Under the pieces are notes generated by a model. That model made no database searches and was not told where the DNA came from. It worked only from the letters and a program-made list of their open reading frames with translations. From assembly GCA_027451825.1 (NCBI GenBank), contig DAIDHZ010000016.1, positions 1 to 49,277 of the forward strand: 49,277 bases of DNA, read 5' to 3'. Every line of letters starts with the position of its first letter. Positions within the stretch are counted from its first letter, which is position 1. Position numbers and translations under genes: made by a program. Positions 1 through 8,497 of the stretch are shown in pieces. This DNA comes from Chlamydiota bacterium (lineage in GTDB: Bacteria; Chlamydiota; Chlamydiia; Chlamydiales; SM23-39).

Positions 1-2667
1 CGATCCTTGAATATTTCCATTCATGACAAGCGTTGAATTTCCTAAAACAGTCGTTGTTCCTGTAAACGTAGAACTACTTCCTGTCATTGTAAGTGAAGAG
101 CCGCCTTGCACATTCAAAAATCCATTTCCTGAAACCGTAATCGCAGATGTCCCTGTTGTTGTTTGATTGAATGCCAATATTCCCGGACTTGTCATTGTAA
201 AGGCTCCTTGCAACGTCGTAGATGTCCCTTGCAAAGTTCCTAGATTGACTTGGGTTCCTCCGGAATACGTATTGGCAGTTCCCGTAATAATGACTGTTCC
301 TGCTCCCGTCTTTGTAAATCCACCGCCCGATCCTTGAATCACTCCGGACAAAGTCATCGTATTGCCATTACTATCGATTGAATTGGCAGTGCCTGTCAGA
401 ACGATTGCATTGGGGATTGAAAGATTCGGAAAACCACTTTGCAAAGTGCCGCTTGAGAGTGTCACAGTTCCTGTACCTAATGCAGATCCACTGGCTAGTT
501 GTAATGTGCTTGTATTCACAGTTGTTGTCCCTGCAAAAGCAGAATTATCCCCGTTCATCGTCAAAGTCGATCCACCTTGAACAAGCAAGCTCCCCGAACC
601 ACTGACATTGCCGCTATATGTACCCGATGATGTCTGATCAAAAATTGTCGACGCTCCGCTTGCAATGCGAATACTTCCTTGTAAACTCGTGGCGTTTCCC
701 TGAAGCGCTCCGGCATTTACGATCGTACCTCCGTCATACGTATTGGTCCCTTCCAAAAATACCGTGCCAGTTCCGATCTTCAGTAAAGGACCTGTTCCTG
801 TAATCGACCCCGATAAAGTCATCGTAAAATTTTGCGAATCAAAAGTGACTGTGCCTGATCCTAAAGCAATTGGAGAAGATGCGGTAAATGCAGTTCCTGC
901 TTGCAAGGTAGAGCTCGGCGCCATGTTGACTGTTCCTCCAGGAAATGCAGAACTACCTAAAATATTCAAAGTTGTGGATGCGGCAACATTGGTTGTCCCT
1001 GAAAAAGAAGAATTCGTTCCCGTAAAGGAAATCACCTGTCCTGATGCCGTTACATTCAAAATTCCGGAACCTGTTAAACTACCGCCATACGTACCTGATG
1101 TTGTTTGACTAAAACTTAACGTGGATATCGGCCCCACGTTGATATTGCCCTGAAGACCCGTCGTATCCCCTGACAATGTACCATTTTGAATGAATGTACT
1201 GCCGCTGTAAGTATTAGCGCCCGTCAAAATCACCGTCCCACTACTGACTTTCATCAAAGGGCCCGTCCCTGTAATGGGCCCCAATAAAGTCATCGTCAAA
1301 TTTTGAGGATCAAAAATTACCGTACCGGCCCCCAAAGCAATTGGAGATGATGAAGTAAATGCCGTTCCTGCTTGCAAGGTCGCTCCTGGCGCCATTATAA
1401 TCGATCCGGTAGGCAGCGCAGAGTCGCTTGCAATGTTTAAAGTTGTAGATCCGGAAATATTGCTTGTTCCTGTAAAAGAAGAATTCGTTCCGGTAAAGGA
1501 AATCACCTGTCCCGTTGCCGTTACATTCAAAGTTCCAGAACCCGTTAAACGGCCACTATAAGTACCAGATGTTGATTGGTTAAAACTCAAAGTCGCAGAC
1601 CCTCCACTCAAATTCATAGGGCCCTGAAGAGTCGTTGTATTGCCTACCAATGTACTATTTGTAATGAATGTACCGCCGTTATAAGTATTTGCCACCGTCC
1701 CCGTTAAAATCACTGTCCCGCTAACAGACCCACTACTACTGACCAACAAAGGTCCTATCCCTATTATCGGACCAGACAGGGTCATCGTAAAATCTTGAGG
1801 ATCAAAAATGGCCGTCCCGGACAATTGAATGTTAATTGAGGAAGATGAAGTAAACGCCGTCCCCGCTTGCAAAGTAGAACCTTGGAACATTCCAATCGAT
1901 CCAACAGGTAATGCAGAGCCGCTCGCAATGTTCAACGTTGTAGATGGGTTAATATTCGTTAGTCCTGAAAAAGTATTCACACCGCCAAATGCAATCACCT
2001 GTCCCGAGGCTGTTACATTCACAATCCCAGCTGCTGATCCCGTTAAATTGCCATTATAAGTACCGGATGTTGATTGGATAAAATTCAAATTCGTCGTACC
2101 ACTTATATTGATATCCCCTTGAAGACTTGTCGTATTTCCTTGAACGACCTGATCAATAATGAGTGTACCGCCACCATATGAATTCGAACCGCTTAACGTT
2201 AAACTAGGTCCACTAGGAGAACCTGAGACCGTCAAAGAAGATGTCGAGCCGCCGCTAATGGCTCCAGAAATTGTAAAATTAGAACCGGAGTCTAAATTGA
2301 TCGTCACCGGATTCAAAAAACTCAGATCTGCAGCAATCGTACACTGTGAGAATATCTGTACCGTAATAGAAGGGGATGTTCCACCGAAGGTAATGGTTCC
2401 TTGTCCTGTCCCGGATCCAATCACCCAATGATCACTCAAAAAAGTGATTGAATTCACCGTTGGAGAATACGATGCATTCAAAGTCACCGTTCCCGGAGAG
2501 TTGGGCTGAAAAGTTGCTGTATCTGCCGTCCCGTTCGGAGGCCCGGATGGAGACCAATTTTCAGGAACGCTCCAATCACCATTAGAAGTCTCCCAAACAT
2601 AACTTGTAGAAAATGCCTGTGCAAAAGGAGCTATAAAAAGAAAAAATCGACAAAAATTTTTGTACAT
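1..2667 (-). CDS. Autotransporter, passenger part (3'-truncated by window edge)
   Basis: Open without a stop from ATG at 2667 to position 1 (889 codons), so the C-terminal part lies outside the window. The N-terminus starts MYKNFCRFFLFIAPFAQAFS, a Sec signal peptide identical to that of the autotransporter at 4303-7509. The rest is a Ser/Thr/Gly-rich beta-helix-type passenger built from repeats of about 157 residues, each containing an NTYxGGT-like motif. Anchors of the repeat fall near 272, 735, 1208, 1681 and 2173, so at least five units are visible against three in the paralog. The last codons match the region of the paralog near 5805 almost base for base, so the missing part is probably the beta-barrel. 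Expected role: surface-exposed adhesin-type protein. The truncation is a window effect, not a pseudogene sign. Confidence 0.85.
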   Translation of the reverse strand, partial: MYKNFCRFFLFIAPFAQAFSTSYVWETSNGDWSVPENWSPSGPPNGTADTATFQPNSPGTVTLNASYSPTVNSITFLSDHWVIGSGTGQGTITFGGTSPSITVQIFSQCTIAADLSFLNPVTINLDSGSNFTISGAISGGSTSSLTVSGSPSGPSLTLSGSNSYGGGTLIIDQVVQGNTTSLQGDINISGTTNLNFIQSTSGTYNGNLTGSAAGIVNVTASGQVIAFGGVNTFSGLTNINPSTTLNIASGSALPVGSIGMFQGSTLQAGTAFTSSSSINIQLSGTAIFDPQDFTMTLSGPIIGIGPLLVSSSGSVSGTVILTGTVANTYNGGTFITNSTLVGNTTTLQGPMNLSGGSATLSFNQSTSGTYSGRLTGSGTLNVTATGQVISFTGTNSSFTGTSNISGSTTLNIASDSALPTGSIIMAPGATLQAGTAFTSSSPIALGAGTVIFDPQNLTMTLLGPITGTGPLMKVSSGTVILTGANTYSGSTFIQNGTLSGDTTGLQGNINVGPISTLSFSQTTSGTYGGSLTGSGILNVTASGQVISFTGTNSSFSGTTNVAASTTLNILGSSAFPGGTVNMAPSSTLQAGTAFTASSPIALGSGTVTFDSQNFTMTLSGSITGTGPLLKIGTGTVFLEGTNTYDGGTIVNAGALQGNATSLQGSIRIASGASTIFDQTSSGTYSGNVSGSGSLLVQGGSTLTMNGDNSAFAGTTTVNTSTLQLASGSALGTGTVTLSSGTLQSGFPNLSIPNAIVLTGTANSIDSNGNTMTLSGVIQGSGGGFTKTGAGTVIITGTANTYSGGTQVNLGTLQGTSTTLQGAFTMTSPGILAFNQTTTGTSAITVSGNGFLNVQGGSSLTMTGSSSTFTGTTTVLGNSTLVMNGNIQGS

Positions 2668-2685
2668 GTTGAAGTCAACATGTAC
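2662..2685 (-). promoter_or_regulatory. Perfect 11-bp inverted repeat covering the start codon of autotransporter 1
   Basis: GTACATGTTGA and TCAACATGTAC are separated by only 2 nt, and the initiation ATG (2667-2665) lies in one arm. In RNA this could form a hairpin that hides the start codon. No Shine-Dalgarno sequence is visible. The paralog keeps an imperfect version at about 7505-7527. The function is inferred; it could also be a DNA operator. Confidence 0.5.
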
Positions 2686-2708
2686 TATAAAAAATTTCTT
2701 TAAGTCAA
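2684..2708 (-). promoter_or_regulatory. Conserved promoter-like box upstream of autotransporter 1
   Basis: On the minus strand TTGACT and TATAGT are separated by 13 nt of AT-rich sequence, 16 nt before the start codon. The paralog has TTGACC-N13-TATAGT at the same place (7528-7552). The spacer is shorter than the usual 17, so use as a normal -35/-10 pair is uncertain. If TATAGT is the -10, the 5' leader would be only about ten bases. Confidence 0.4.
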
Positions 2709-2730
2709 GAAAGGGATCTTCAGAGATCCC
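2707..2730 (-). terminator. Rho-independent terminator of the 119-aa gene
   Basis: On the minus strand a 7-bp stem GGGATCT/AGATCCC with a 4-nt loop is followed by TTTCTT, 11 nt after the stop codon of the gene at 2742-3101. It separates that gene from autotransporter 1. Confidence 0.7.
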
Positions 2731-2741
2731 TAATAAAAAAA

Positions 2742-3101
2742 TTAACGATATTGAACTACGTAATCAGGCCCACCGATTTTTCGAGAAAGAGCTTTAGAAA
2801 CTCCATCAACAAGACCCTGAACAATCGCTTGCATCATTGACTGACCTACAAATTGAACAGTCCCCGCAATTGCATAGCCAGCATGTTCTTTAAATTTCTG
2901 ACAATACGTTGAACAATCGACAGATTTCTCATCCGCCCACGCAGTCATAGAAGCAATTGACAAAGCTGCGCCTAATGTTGTCAATGCTGCATAACCAACG
3001 GTAGCAACAGTTGTTGCAGCTGTTGCTGCAGCAACGCCTGCTCCGATCGTCGCAACTCCAAGTGCGGTTACCGTCGCAAAAGCCACTTGATTCACTGTCA
3101 T
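2742..3101 (-). CDS. Small Ala-rich hydrophobic protein, function unknown
   Basis: 119 residues. Residues about 4-55 are a nearly continuous hydrophobic Ala/Val/Thr/Gly-rich stretch, enough for two membrane passes. A more polar half follows with two Cys (CSTYC) and an amphipathic segment. The gene is well supported: an AGAGAGGG ribosome binding site sits just before ATG, a TTGACA-N17-TAAATT promoter lies 33-61 nt upstream, and a terminator follows. No family recognised. The paired hydrophobic region resembles an Inc-type or small envelope protein, but that is only an impression. It lies between two autotransporter paralogs, so it may belong to the same surface locus. Confidence 0.75.
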   Translation of the reverse strand: MTVNQVAFATVTALGVATIGAGVAAATAATTVATVGYAALTTLGAALSIASMTAWADEKSVDCSTYCQKFKEHAGYAIAGTVQFVGQSMMQAIVQGLVDGVSKALSRKIGGPDYVVQYR

Positions 3102-3133
3102 AAACCCTCTCTAAAATGAAATTCTTGGGAAGA

Positions 3134-3162
3134 AATTTACACCGTCCAAAACATCCTGTCAA
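3134..3162 (-). promoter_or_regulatory. Consensus sigma70/sigma66-type promoter
   Basis: TTGACA (3162-3157), a 17-nt spacer and TAAATT (3139-3134), reading toward the 119-aa gene. This is the best promoter match I found in the window. Confidence 0.7.
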
Positions 3163-3451
3163 TCTCCAAAAAAGTTTTGAGGGATCCGAAGATCTATACT
3201 CGTTCCAGTTGAAAGGCCTCGAGAAGAAAACCGATTATCTCTTTTCAAACAATTAATTTACACAACCAGGAAATTAAGCTTCTTATTTTTAGCAAGTTAC
3301 AATTCATTAAATATATTGAATTTTTAAATTTAGTTTTCTATAATTTATTATATATGAAACTTAAACTATGTTTTTTATGTTTAATATAGGATAATCTTTT
3401 AATCCTTCTGAATTTAGAGAAGCTTTACTAAGAGTAACAAGGCCGGCCCTA
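3163..3451. other. AT-rich intergenic stretch
   Basis: The region between the divergent 119-aa gene and the methyltransferase-like gene. It becomes very AT-rich from about 3250 to 3370. No ORF, RNA gene or clear repeat was seen. It presumably carries the promoter of the plus-strand gene, but no convincing -35/-10 pair stands out. Confidence 0.5.
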
Positions 3452-4156
3452 ATGAAGATTAAATCACATACGTTAACTCCACATACGTTAACTCCACATA
3501 CGTTAACTCCACATACGTTAACTCCACATACGTTAACTCCACATACGTTAACTCCACATACGTTAACTCCACATACGTTAACTCCACATACGTTAACTCC
3601 ACATACGTTAACTCTAGGTGTTAGTAGTGAAAATTTAAAATTTCCAACAGAATTGATTCCGAAAGGATCGAAAGTTTTAGATGTAGGCTCTGGAAGTGGT
3701 GTAATAAGCGCTAGGATGAGAGATGAACTCGGATGCATTGTCACCGGTCTTGAATGTGGACAAGAAGAGAGTAACGCTGGTGGATGTTCAATAGAAAGTT
3801 CTCAACGTATGCTTGGTAAAGAAAACGTTATTGTATCTACTTTACAGGCATATGCAAATAGCCATCAATGTAGAAAATTTCCTGTCGTAACTGTCTTTAA
3901 ATATAACGTGCCGCTAAATCAAAAGGTTGAATTTTGCAAGGCGTTAACTCGTGTTGTGGAAAGAGACGGCGTTGTAATTATCCACGTAGTGGAGAGGGAG
4001 AGAGCGTTCAGAGATCCATCTAACCTTCACCTATTTCTTATAGATGAATTAAGATTAAACTTTAATGACGTAACCATAACTGAACGACATTATGGATATG
4101 GACCAACTAGCTCGGGTGATATTTTGATTAAATGCCGTGATCCAAAAGTAAATTAG
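3452..4156 (+). CDS. SAM-methyltransferase-like protein with N-terminal HTLTP repeats
   Basis: 234 residues. Residues 6-55 are nine copies of HTLTP and one HTLTL, encoded by a 15-bp tandem repeat. After it comes a class I SAM-binding motif (VLDVGSGSG, about residues 75-83) with an acidic residue at the end of the next strand (TGLECG). The beginning FPTELIPKGSKVLDVG looks like the normal start of a PCMT or small-molecule methyltransferase core, so the repeat appears to be an N-terminal addition. The fold continues to RDPKVN. Substrate unknown. The ribosome binding site is weak (AAGG, about 10 nt upstream), so the exact start is uncertain; the first ATG before the repeat was chosen. No operon partners; flanking genes are on the minus strand. 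Confidence 0.65.
   Translation: MKIKSHTLTPHTLTPHTLTPHTLTPHTLTPHTLTPHTLTPHTLTPHTLTPHTLTLGVSSENLKFPTELIPKGSKVLDVGSGSGVISARMRDELGCIVTGLECGQEESNAGGCSIESSQRMLGKENVIVSTLQAYANSHQCRKFPVVTVFKYNVPLNQKVEFCKALTRVVERDGVVIIHVVERERAFRDPSNLHLFLIDELRLNFNDVTITERHYGYGPTSSGDILIKCRDPKVN
3467..3616 (+). repeat. Ten tandem copies of a 15-bp repeat (CATACGTTAACTCCA)
   Basis: Ten head-to-tail copies, identical except for one change in the last unit (CTA instead of CCA). Each holds the palindrome GTTAAC. As 15 is a multiple of 3, copy-number change would lengthen or shorten the protein without shifting frame. Such identity points to recent expansion by slippage. Confidence 0.95.
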
Positions 4157-4302
4157 TAAATCGCTAATACTTTTTCATATTTTTTATAAATCGATTCCAA
4201 AAAGCCGCAACCAAGCTCTCGCATAACTTCAAAGCAGCAGTTCAAAACACGACCCGTCACGTTGGTACAAAGCAAACCAGAGTCACATGAATCGGAGACC
4301 CC

Positions 4303-7300
4303 TTAAAAATCAATTCCCAATCGGAAATTGGCTCTTTGATTGACCAAAAATGCATGATTATCCGTCGCTATATCTCCGATATATTGAGAATCCAAAAAGA
4401 AGCTACGATATGTCATTTTAAGTCCAAAACGGATATTGAAAAGATTCCAAGACTTATGCCATCCAAGAGTTTTAAAAGAAATCTCTTGGTCGTGAAAGGT
4501 AGAGCGAAAAAGATCTCGATACAGCTTTTCCCAAATATACCCGATCGAAATCAAAGGCGCGATGCAAAGTTCACCGAAGTTTCTATACATCCATTGACAG
4601 GTTGCTCCTGTCTCTAAACGAAGTGTCGTACTCGCATAATCATGGACATGTAAGTTTAAAGAATCGGCGCCCTTTTCTGAAAAAGAGTCATTGTGCAAAT
4701 ACAAACAATCAAATGTTGCATAAGGATAGAAAAGACAGGAAGAAGAATTCCACAAAAAGTAAGCACTTGTCACTTGTCCTGCAAGATCCAGGCCTGAAGA
4801 CGTCGACTTAGCGTGTCGATCCACGGTTGTAAAACGAATATGCCGAGATGTATCATACCAGTCTTTTCCCGCATAAAAAGAGTTCCCAAAATAAAACTTG
4901 CCTAAAGTCAAATCATTATAAAAAGATCCATAAAGACCTGTTATCTCTACATGTCCCCGATTTTGAAACCATTTTACATGAGATGAATTCCAAGCGCCGC
5001 CAACTCCCACATTCCAGCAATCGAAAAATTTTCGATCATATCCAAACGCAATCCCTCCCGTTTTCGTCCAAAAACCAAGCTGAATGCCTCGATGATCTTC
5101 TTTCAGCCAATCACCAAAAGGCTCTACCCATAAACGATTCAAAGAATCATCGCACTGACAAATCAGGGTTGGAGAACGATGAAACATCGATAAAAGCTGT
5201 CCGCCCAATTCTGCTTGTACTTCCGCAAAAGCACTTAAATTCGCAGGATGCATTTGATCTAAAGCATTGTTCACCGTCTGATTACTTTGTCCTGCTAAAG
5301 AATCGATCACAGAAAGCATATCCGGTGAAAGCGCACCCATCAAACTCAAAGCATCGATATTTTGACCCACGGCTCTTTCATTTCGATTTGCAAATGGAAA
5401 ATTCAAAAAAGGCTCCGGCTTTATGAGCGTTAGCAAAACATCTGTCGCTGTATAAGAAAGACTTGCTGAAAATGTAGGATCTGTCACGCTCAAAGAAGAA
5501 AACGTTCCACTCACAGAAGAGGCCGTTAAAATCGTATACGTCTTGGTCGCTCCAAAAAAAGACGATCCCACATTGGGTGTTGCGATCACAGAACCACCTG
5601 TTAAAGTCGCCATTCCGCTTATCTCTACCTCTCCATTTGTGGTCTGTGTAAAGATGACTCCTAAAGTGCCGGGAAGCGTCAAAGTTCCATTCACAAAAAG
5701 AGTTCCATTCTCGTTAGTTCCGGGAAGAATCGTTCCTTGAACCGTCGCATTGCCGACGGTTCCAGATCCTGACAAAGTCGATCCTAACTGCACAGAAACA
5801 TTCGACTCTTGAATATTTCCATTCATCACAAGCGTTGAATTTCCTAAAACAGTCGTTGTTCCTGTAAATGTAGAACTATTTCCTGTCATTGTAAATGAAG
5901 AGCCGCCTTGCACATCCAAAGATCCATTTCCTGAGAGAGTAACCGCCGATGTTCCCGTTGCTGTTTGATTGAACGTCAATATTCCCGGACTTGTCAGTGT
6001 AAAGGCTCCCTGCAAAGTCGTAGACATCCCTTGCAAAGTTCCTTGATTCACTTGGGTTCCTCCGGAATACGTATTGGCGGTTCCCGTAATAATGACCGTT
6101 CCTGCTCCTGTTTTTGTAAATCCGCCGCCCGATCCTTGAATCGCTCCGGACAAAGTCATCGTATTACCACTATCGATTGAATTGGAAGTGCCTGTCAGAA
6201 CAATCGTATTAGGAATTAAAAGATTTAATCCACTTTGCAAAGTGCCGCTTGAGAGTGTCACGGTTCCTGTACCCAAAGCAGATCCACTGGCCAGTTGCAA
6301 TGTGCTTGTATTCACAGTTGTTGTTCCTGCAAAAGCAGAATTGTCCCCGCTCATCGTCAAAGTCGACCCACCTTGGACAACGAAACTTCCTGAACCACTT
6401 ATATTGTTACTATACGTATCCGGACTTGTCTGATTAAAAATAGTCGACGCTCCGCTTGCAATACTCATATTTCCTGGTAAACTCGCGACATTTCCTTGAA
6501 GCACTCCAGCATTTACGATCGTACCTCCGTTGTACGTATTGGTCCCTGTCAGAACGACCGTACCGAATCCAATCTTCAACAAAGGACCCGTTCCTGTAAT
6601 CGGCCCCGACAAAGTCATCATCGAGTTGTTCGAATCAAAAGTAATTGCATCTCCCAAATTGATTGCAGAAGATGAAGTAAATGCTGTCCCCGCTTGCAAG
6701 ATAGATCCCGGCGCCATGTTGACTGTTCCACCGGGCAATGCAGAAGCACCTGAGATATTCAAAGTTGTAGATCCGGAAACATTGGTTGTTCCTGAAAAAG
6801 AAGAATTCGTTCCCGTAAAGGAAATCACCTCTCCTAATGCCGTTACATTCACAATTCCGGAACCCGTTAAACGACCACCGTATGTACCCGATGTTATTTG
6901 ACTAAAGCTTAACGTCGACGACCCGCTACTTAAATTGATATCTCCCTGAAGGCTTGACGTGGTCCCTATGAGTGTAATATCTGTAATGAACGTGCCTCCA
7001 CTATACGTATTCACGCCGCTGAAAGTGACACTTGCCGTTCCTGATACTGTTGATGTTCCTGTGACTGCTAAAGAAGCCGTTCCACTAATGGCTCCCGAAA
7101 CAGAAAGAGAACTTGGAAACGTCTCCCAATAAATCGTCATCGTCGTAGGACTTTCTAAAGCCAACTGCGATGCAATAGTATGACTGCCATTCACTAGCGA
7201 GATGAAAGGATTTGTTCCTCCCATCGTAATCGGACCTTGACCTAAGATACCAATCGCATAAGAATACGATGGATAATTAAAAATTAATCCATTTACAGTC

Positions 7301-7509
7301 GAAGGAACACTCAAAGTCACAGTCGAATTTTGATTGATCACTGGCCCAAAACCTGCCGTATCTGTAGTTCCGCTTGGAGTTCCCGATGGGGTCCAATTGG
7401 AGCTACTATTCCAATCTCCACTGCCTGAGTTAGCCCAATCATAAGATGTAGAAAATGCCTGCGCAAAAGGAGCTATAAAAAGAAAAAATCGACAAAAATT
7501 TTTATACAT
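4303..7509 (-). CDS. Autotransporter with repeat passenger and C-terminal beta-barrel
   Basis: 1068 residues. Signal peptide at residues 1-18 (cleavage near AQA-FS). The passenger, residues about 20-700, is Ser/Thr/Gly-rich with GTxTVxxSTLxLxSG and NTYSGGT repeats of the kind found in autotransporter passenger-associated repeats, in units of about 157 residues. The linker near residue 700 changes composition. The last about 280 residues have alternating aromatic/polar strands (WVEPFGDW, GIAFGYDRKF) and end in FRLGIDF, with the terminal Phe typical of outer-membrane barrels. Expected role: type V secretion of a surface adhesin. It lacks the GGAI/FxxN repeats of Chlamydia Pmp proteins. Paralog of the truncated gene at 1-2667, with near-identical stretches. 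Confidence 0.9.
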   Translation of the reverse strand: MYKNFCRFFLFIAPFAQAFSTSYDWANSGSGDWNSSSNWTPSGTPSGTTDTAGFGPVINQNSTVTLSVPSTVNGLIFNYPSYSYAIGILGQGPITMGGTNPFISLVNGSHTIASQLALESPTTMTIYWETFPSSLSVSGAISGTASLAVTGTSTVSGTASVTFSGVNTYSGGTFITDITLIGTTSSLQGDINLSSGSSTLSFSQITSGTYGGRLTGSGIVNVTALGEVISFTGTNSSFSGTTNVSGSTTLNISGASALPGGTVNMAPGSILQAGTAFTSSSAINLGDAITFDSNNSMMTLSGPITGTGPLLKIGFGTVVLTGTNTYNGGTIVNAGVLQGNVASLPGNMSIASGASTIFNQTSPDTYSNNISGSGSFVVQGGSTLTMSGDNSAFAGTTTVNTSTLQLASGSALGTGTVTLSSGTLQSGLNLLIPNTIVLTGTSNSIDSGNTMTLSGAIQGSGGGFTKTGAGTVIITGTANTYSGGTQVNQGTLQGMSTTLQGAFTLTSPGILTFNQTATGTSAVTLSGNGSLDVQGGSSFTMTGNSSTFTGTTTVLGNSTLVMNGNIQESNVSVQLGSTLSGSGTVGNATVQGTILPGTNENGTLFVNGTLTLPGTLGVIFTQTTNGEVEISGMATLTGGSVIATPNVGSSFFGATKTYTILTASSVSGTFSSLSVTDPTFSASLSYTATDVLLTLIKPEPFLNFPFANRNERAVGQNIDALSLMGALSPDMLSVIDSLAGQSNQTVNNALDQMHPANLSAFAEVQAELGGQLLSMFHRSPTLICQCDDSLNRLWVEPFGDWLKEDHRGIQLGFWTKTGGIAFGYDRKFFDCWNVGVGGAWNSSHVKWFQNRGHVEITGLYGSFYNDLTLGKFYFGNSFYAGKDWYDTSRHIRFTTVDRHAKSTSSGLDLAGQVTSAYFLWNSSSCLFYPYATFDCLYLHNDSFSEKGADSLNLHVHDYASTTLRLETGATCQWMYRNFGELCIAPLISIGYIWEKLYRDLFRSTFHDQEISFKTLGWHKSWNLFNIRFGLKMTYRSFFLDSQYIGDIATDNHAFLVNQRANFRLGIDF

Positions 7510-7527
7510 ATTGAATAGTCAACGCAT

Positions 7528-7552
7528 ACTATAAAAATTTTTTTTAGGTCAA
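7528..7552 (-). promoter_or_regulatory. Conserved promoter-like box upstream of autotransporter 2
   Basis: TTGACC-N13-TATAGT on the minus strand, 18 nt before the ATG. It has the same arrangement as the box at 2684-2708, which suggests that the duplication included the control region and that both genes respond to the same signal. Confidence 0.4.
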
Positions 7553-7582
7553 TAAGGAGATCTTCGATTTAAGAGAAAAAGA

Positions 7583-8497
7583 TTACGACTTGTTTTCCAC
7601 AAACGCAAGCTGGGGAATCCGAAGATCGATGATTCGAGGGTTAAAAACCCCAGAAGGGGGCTCTTCAGATAAGGAAATTTGTTTACGATAGTCATCCAAC
7701 ATGCTCTTCTGTAGAAGGAAAAAAGATTTCAGCTGCTGCATATAATCTTTGGTTGAAAGACGTAAAATTTTAGGAAAAACGCATTGGACCTTCCCTTCTT
7801 TTCTTTCCACAAGGAGCTCTTCTTCTGTCAGGAGCACAACTTCTCTTTGACCAAGGCTTGGAGCATACGCATTTGAAACATCAATTCTCTTGATTTTCAA
7901 TCCCATGCGCCAAGAAGATCCTTCTAGAAAATGCAAAATCTGCAAGGCCAAATCAAAATAACGATTATGAATGGGGGTCTTCCAAAGTCCTCCGGCTCTT
8001 CCTTGAGAATCTTCAGGCTGGCCAAAAGGAGGCAGACCTAAATAGATCTCCGGGAGCTCTTTCGGGGAAAAGAAAGGAGATAAGGGAAACAGAAATCCAT
8101 CACGGTCGATGCCAATATTTTCATAATCTCTAAGGCGTGCAATTGGCTTTCGGACTTCGTAATCGATGTATAAGGAGTGAGGGCTCATTCTTTGAACGTG
8201 TGCTTTTGCAATTAAAGGAGAAGAGAGGAGCTTTTCTTCCGCTTTTTTAAGATTGCATGCAAAAAGATTGGTCGGGCGATCAAAAGAAAGATCTAAAAGT
8301 TCAGCAAGATAAGCGCTTTTCAAAGCCTCTTTTTCAGGACCTGTTTGAACAATCGACTGAATCAGATACTGCGGATCTTGAGAGCGATCCTTTTTCATTT
8401 TTTGAAAGATCAAATATCCTGAGAAAAAAAGAGTCGTTGTCAATGCTGTCGATCCAACAAGACAAAAAAGAGATTGCCGCATCGACCACTGAGTCAT
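7583..8497 (-). CDS. ftsQ: Cell division protein FtsQ-like (POTRA)
   Basis: 304 residues: a short cytoplasmic N-terminus, one membrane segment (about residues 10-31) and a periplasmic part. The stretch from about 68 to 150 (FACNLKKAEEKLLSSPLIAKAHVQRMSP, then VRKPIARL) has the POTRA and beta-domain pattern of FtsQ/DivIB, which links early and late division proteins. It starts inside the end of murC (4-nt ATGA overlap), so it is translationally coupled and is the last gene of the cluster. Position after murC fits the chlamydial order. Sequence conservation in this family is low; the call rests on topology, motif pattern and context. Confidence 0.8.
   Translation of the reverse strand: MTQWSMRQSLFCLVGSTALTTTLFFSGYLIFQKMKKDRSQDPQYLIQSIVQTGPEKEALKSAYLAELLDLSFDRPTNLFACNLKKAEEKLLSSPLIAKAHVQRMSPHSLYIDYEVRKPIARLRDYENIGIDRDGFLFPLSPFFSPKELPEIYLGLPPFGQPEDSQGRAGGLWKTPIHNRYFDLALQILHFLEGSSWRMGLKIKRIDVSNAYAPSLGQREVVLLTEEELLVERKEGKVQCVFPKILRLSTKDYMQQLKSFFLLQKSMLDDYRKQISLSEEPPSGVFNPRIIDLRIPQLAFVENKS

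Noticed and set aside
362..2431. Several plus-strand ORFs
   Set aside because: Antisense shadows of the repeat-rich autotransporter passenger; composition follows the repeats and no ribosome binding sites or families are seen.
3467..3616. CRISPR array
   Set aside because: The repeats are adjacent 15-mers without spacers and lie inside a coding frame.
3361..3744. Minus-strand ORF encoding repeated GVNVC
   Set aside because: It is the reverse reading of the 15-bp repeat and overlaps the methyltransferase core, which is the better coding frame.
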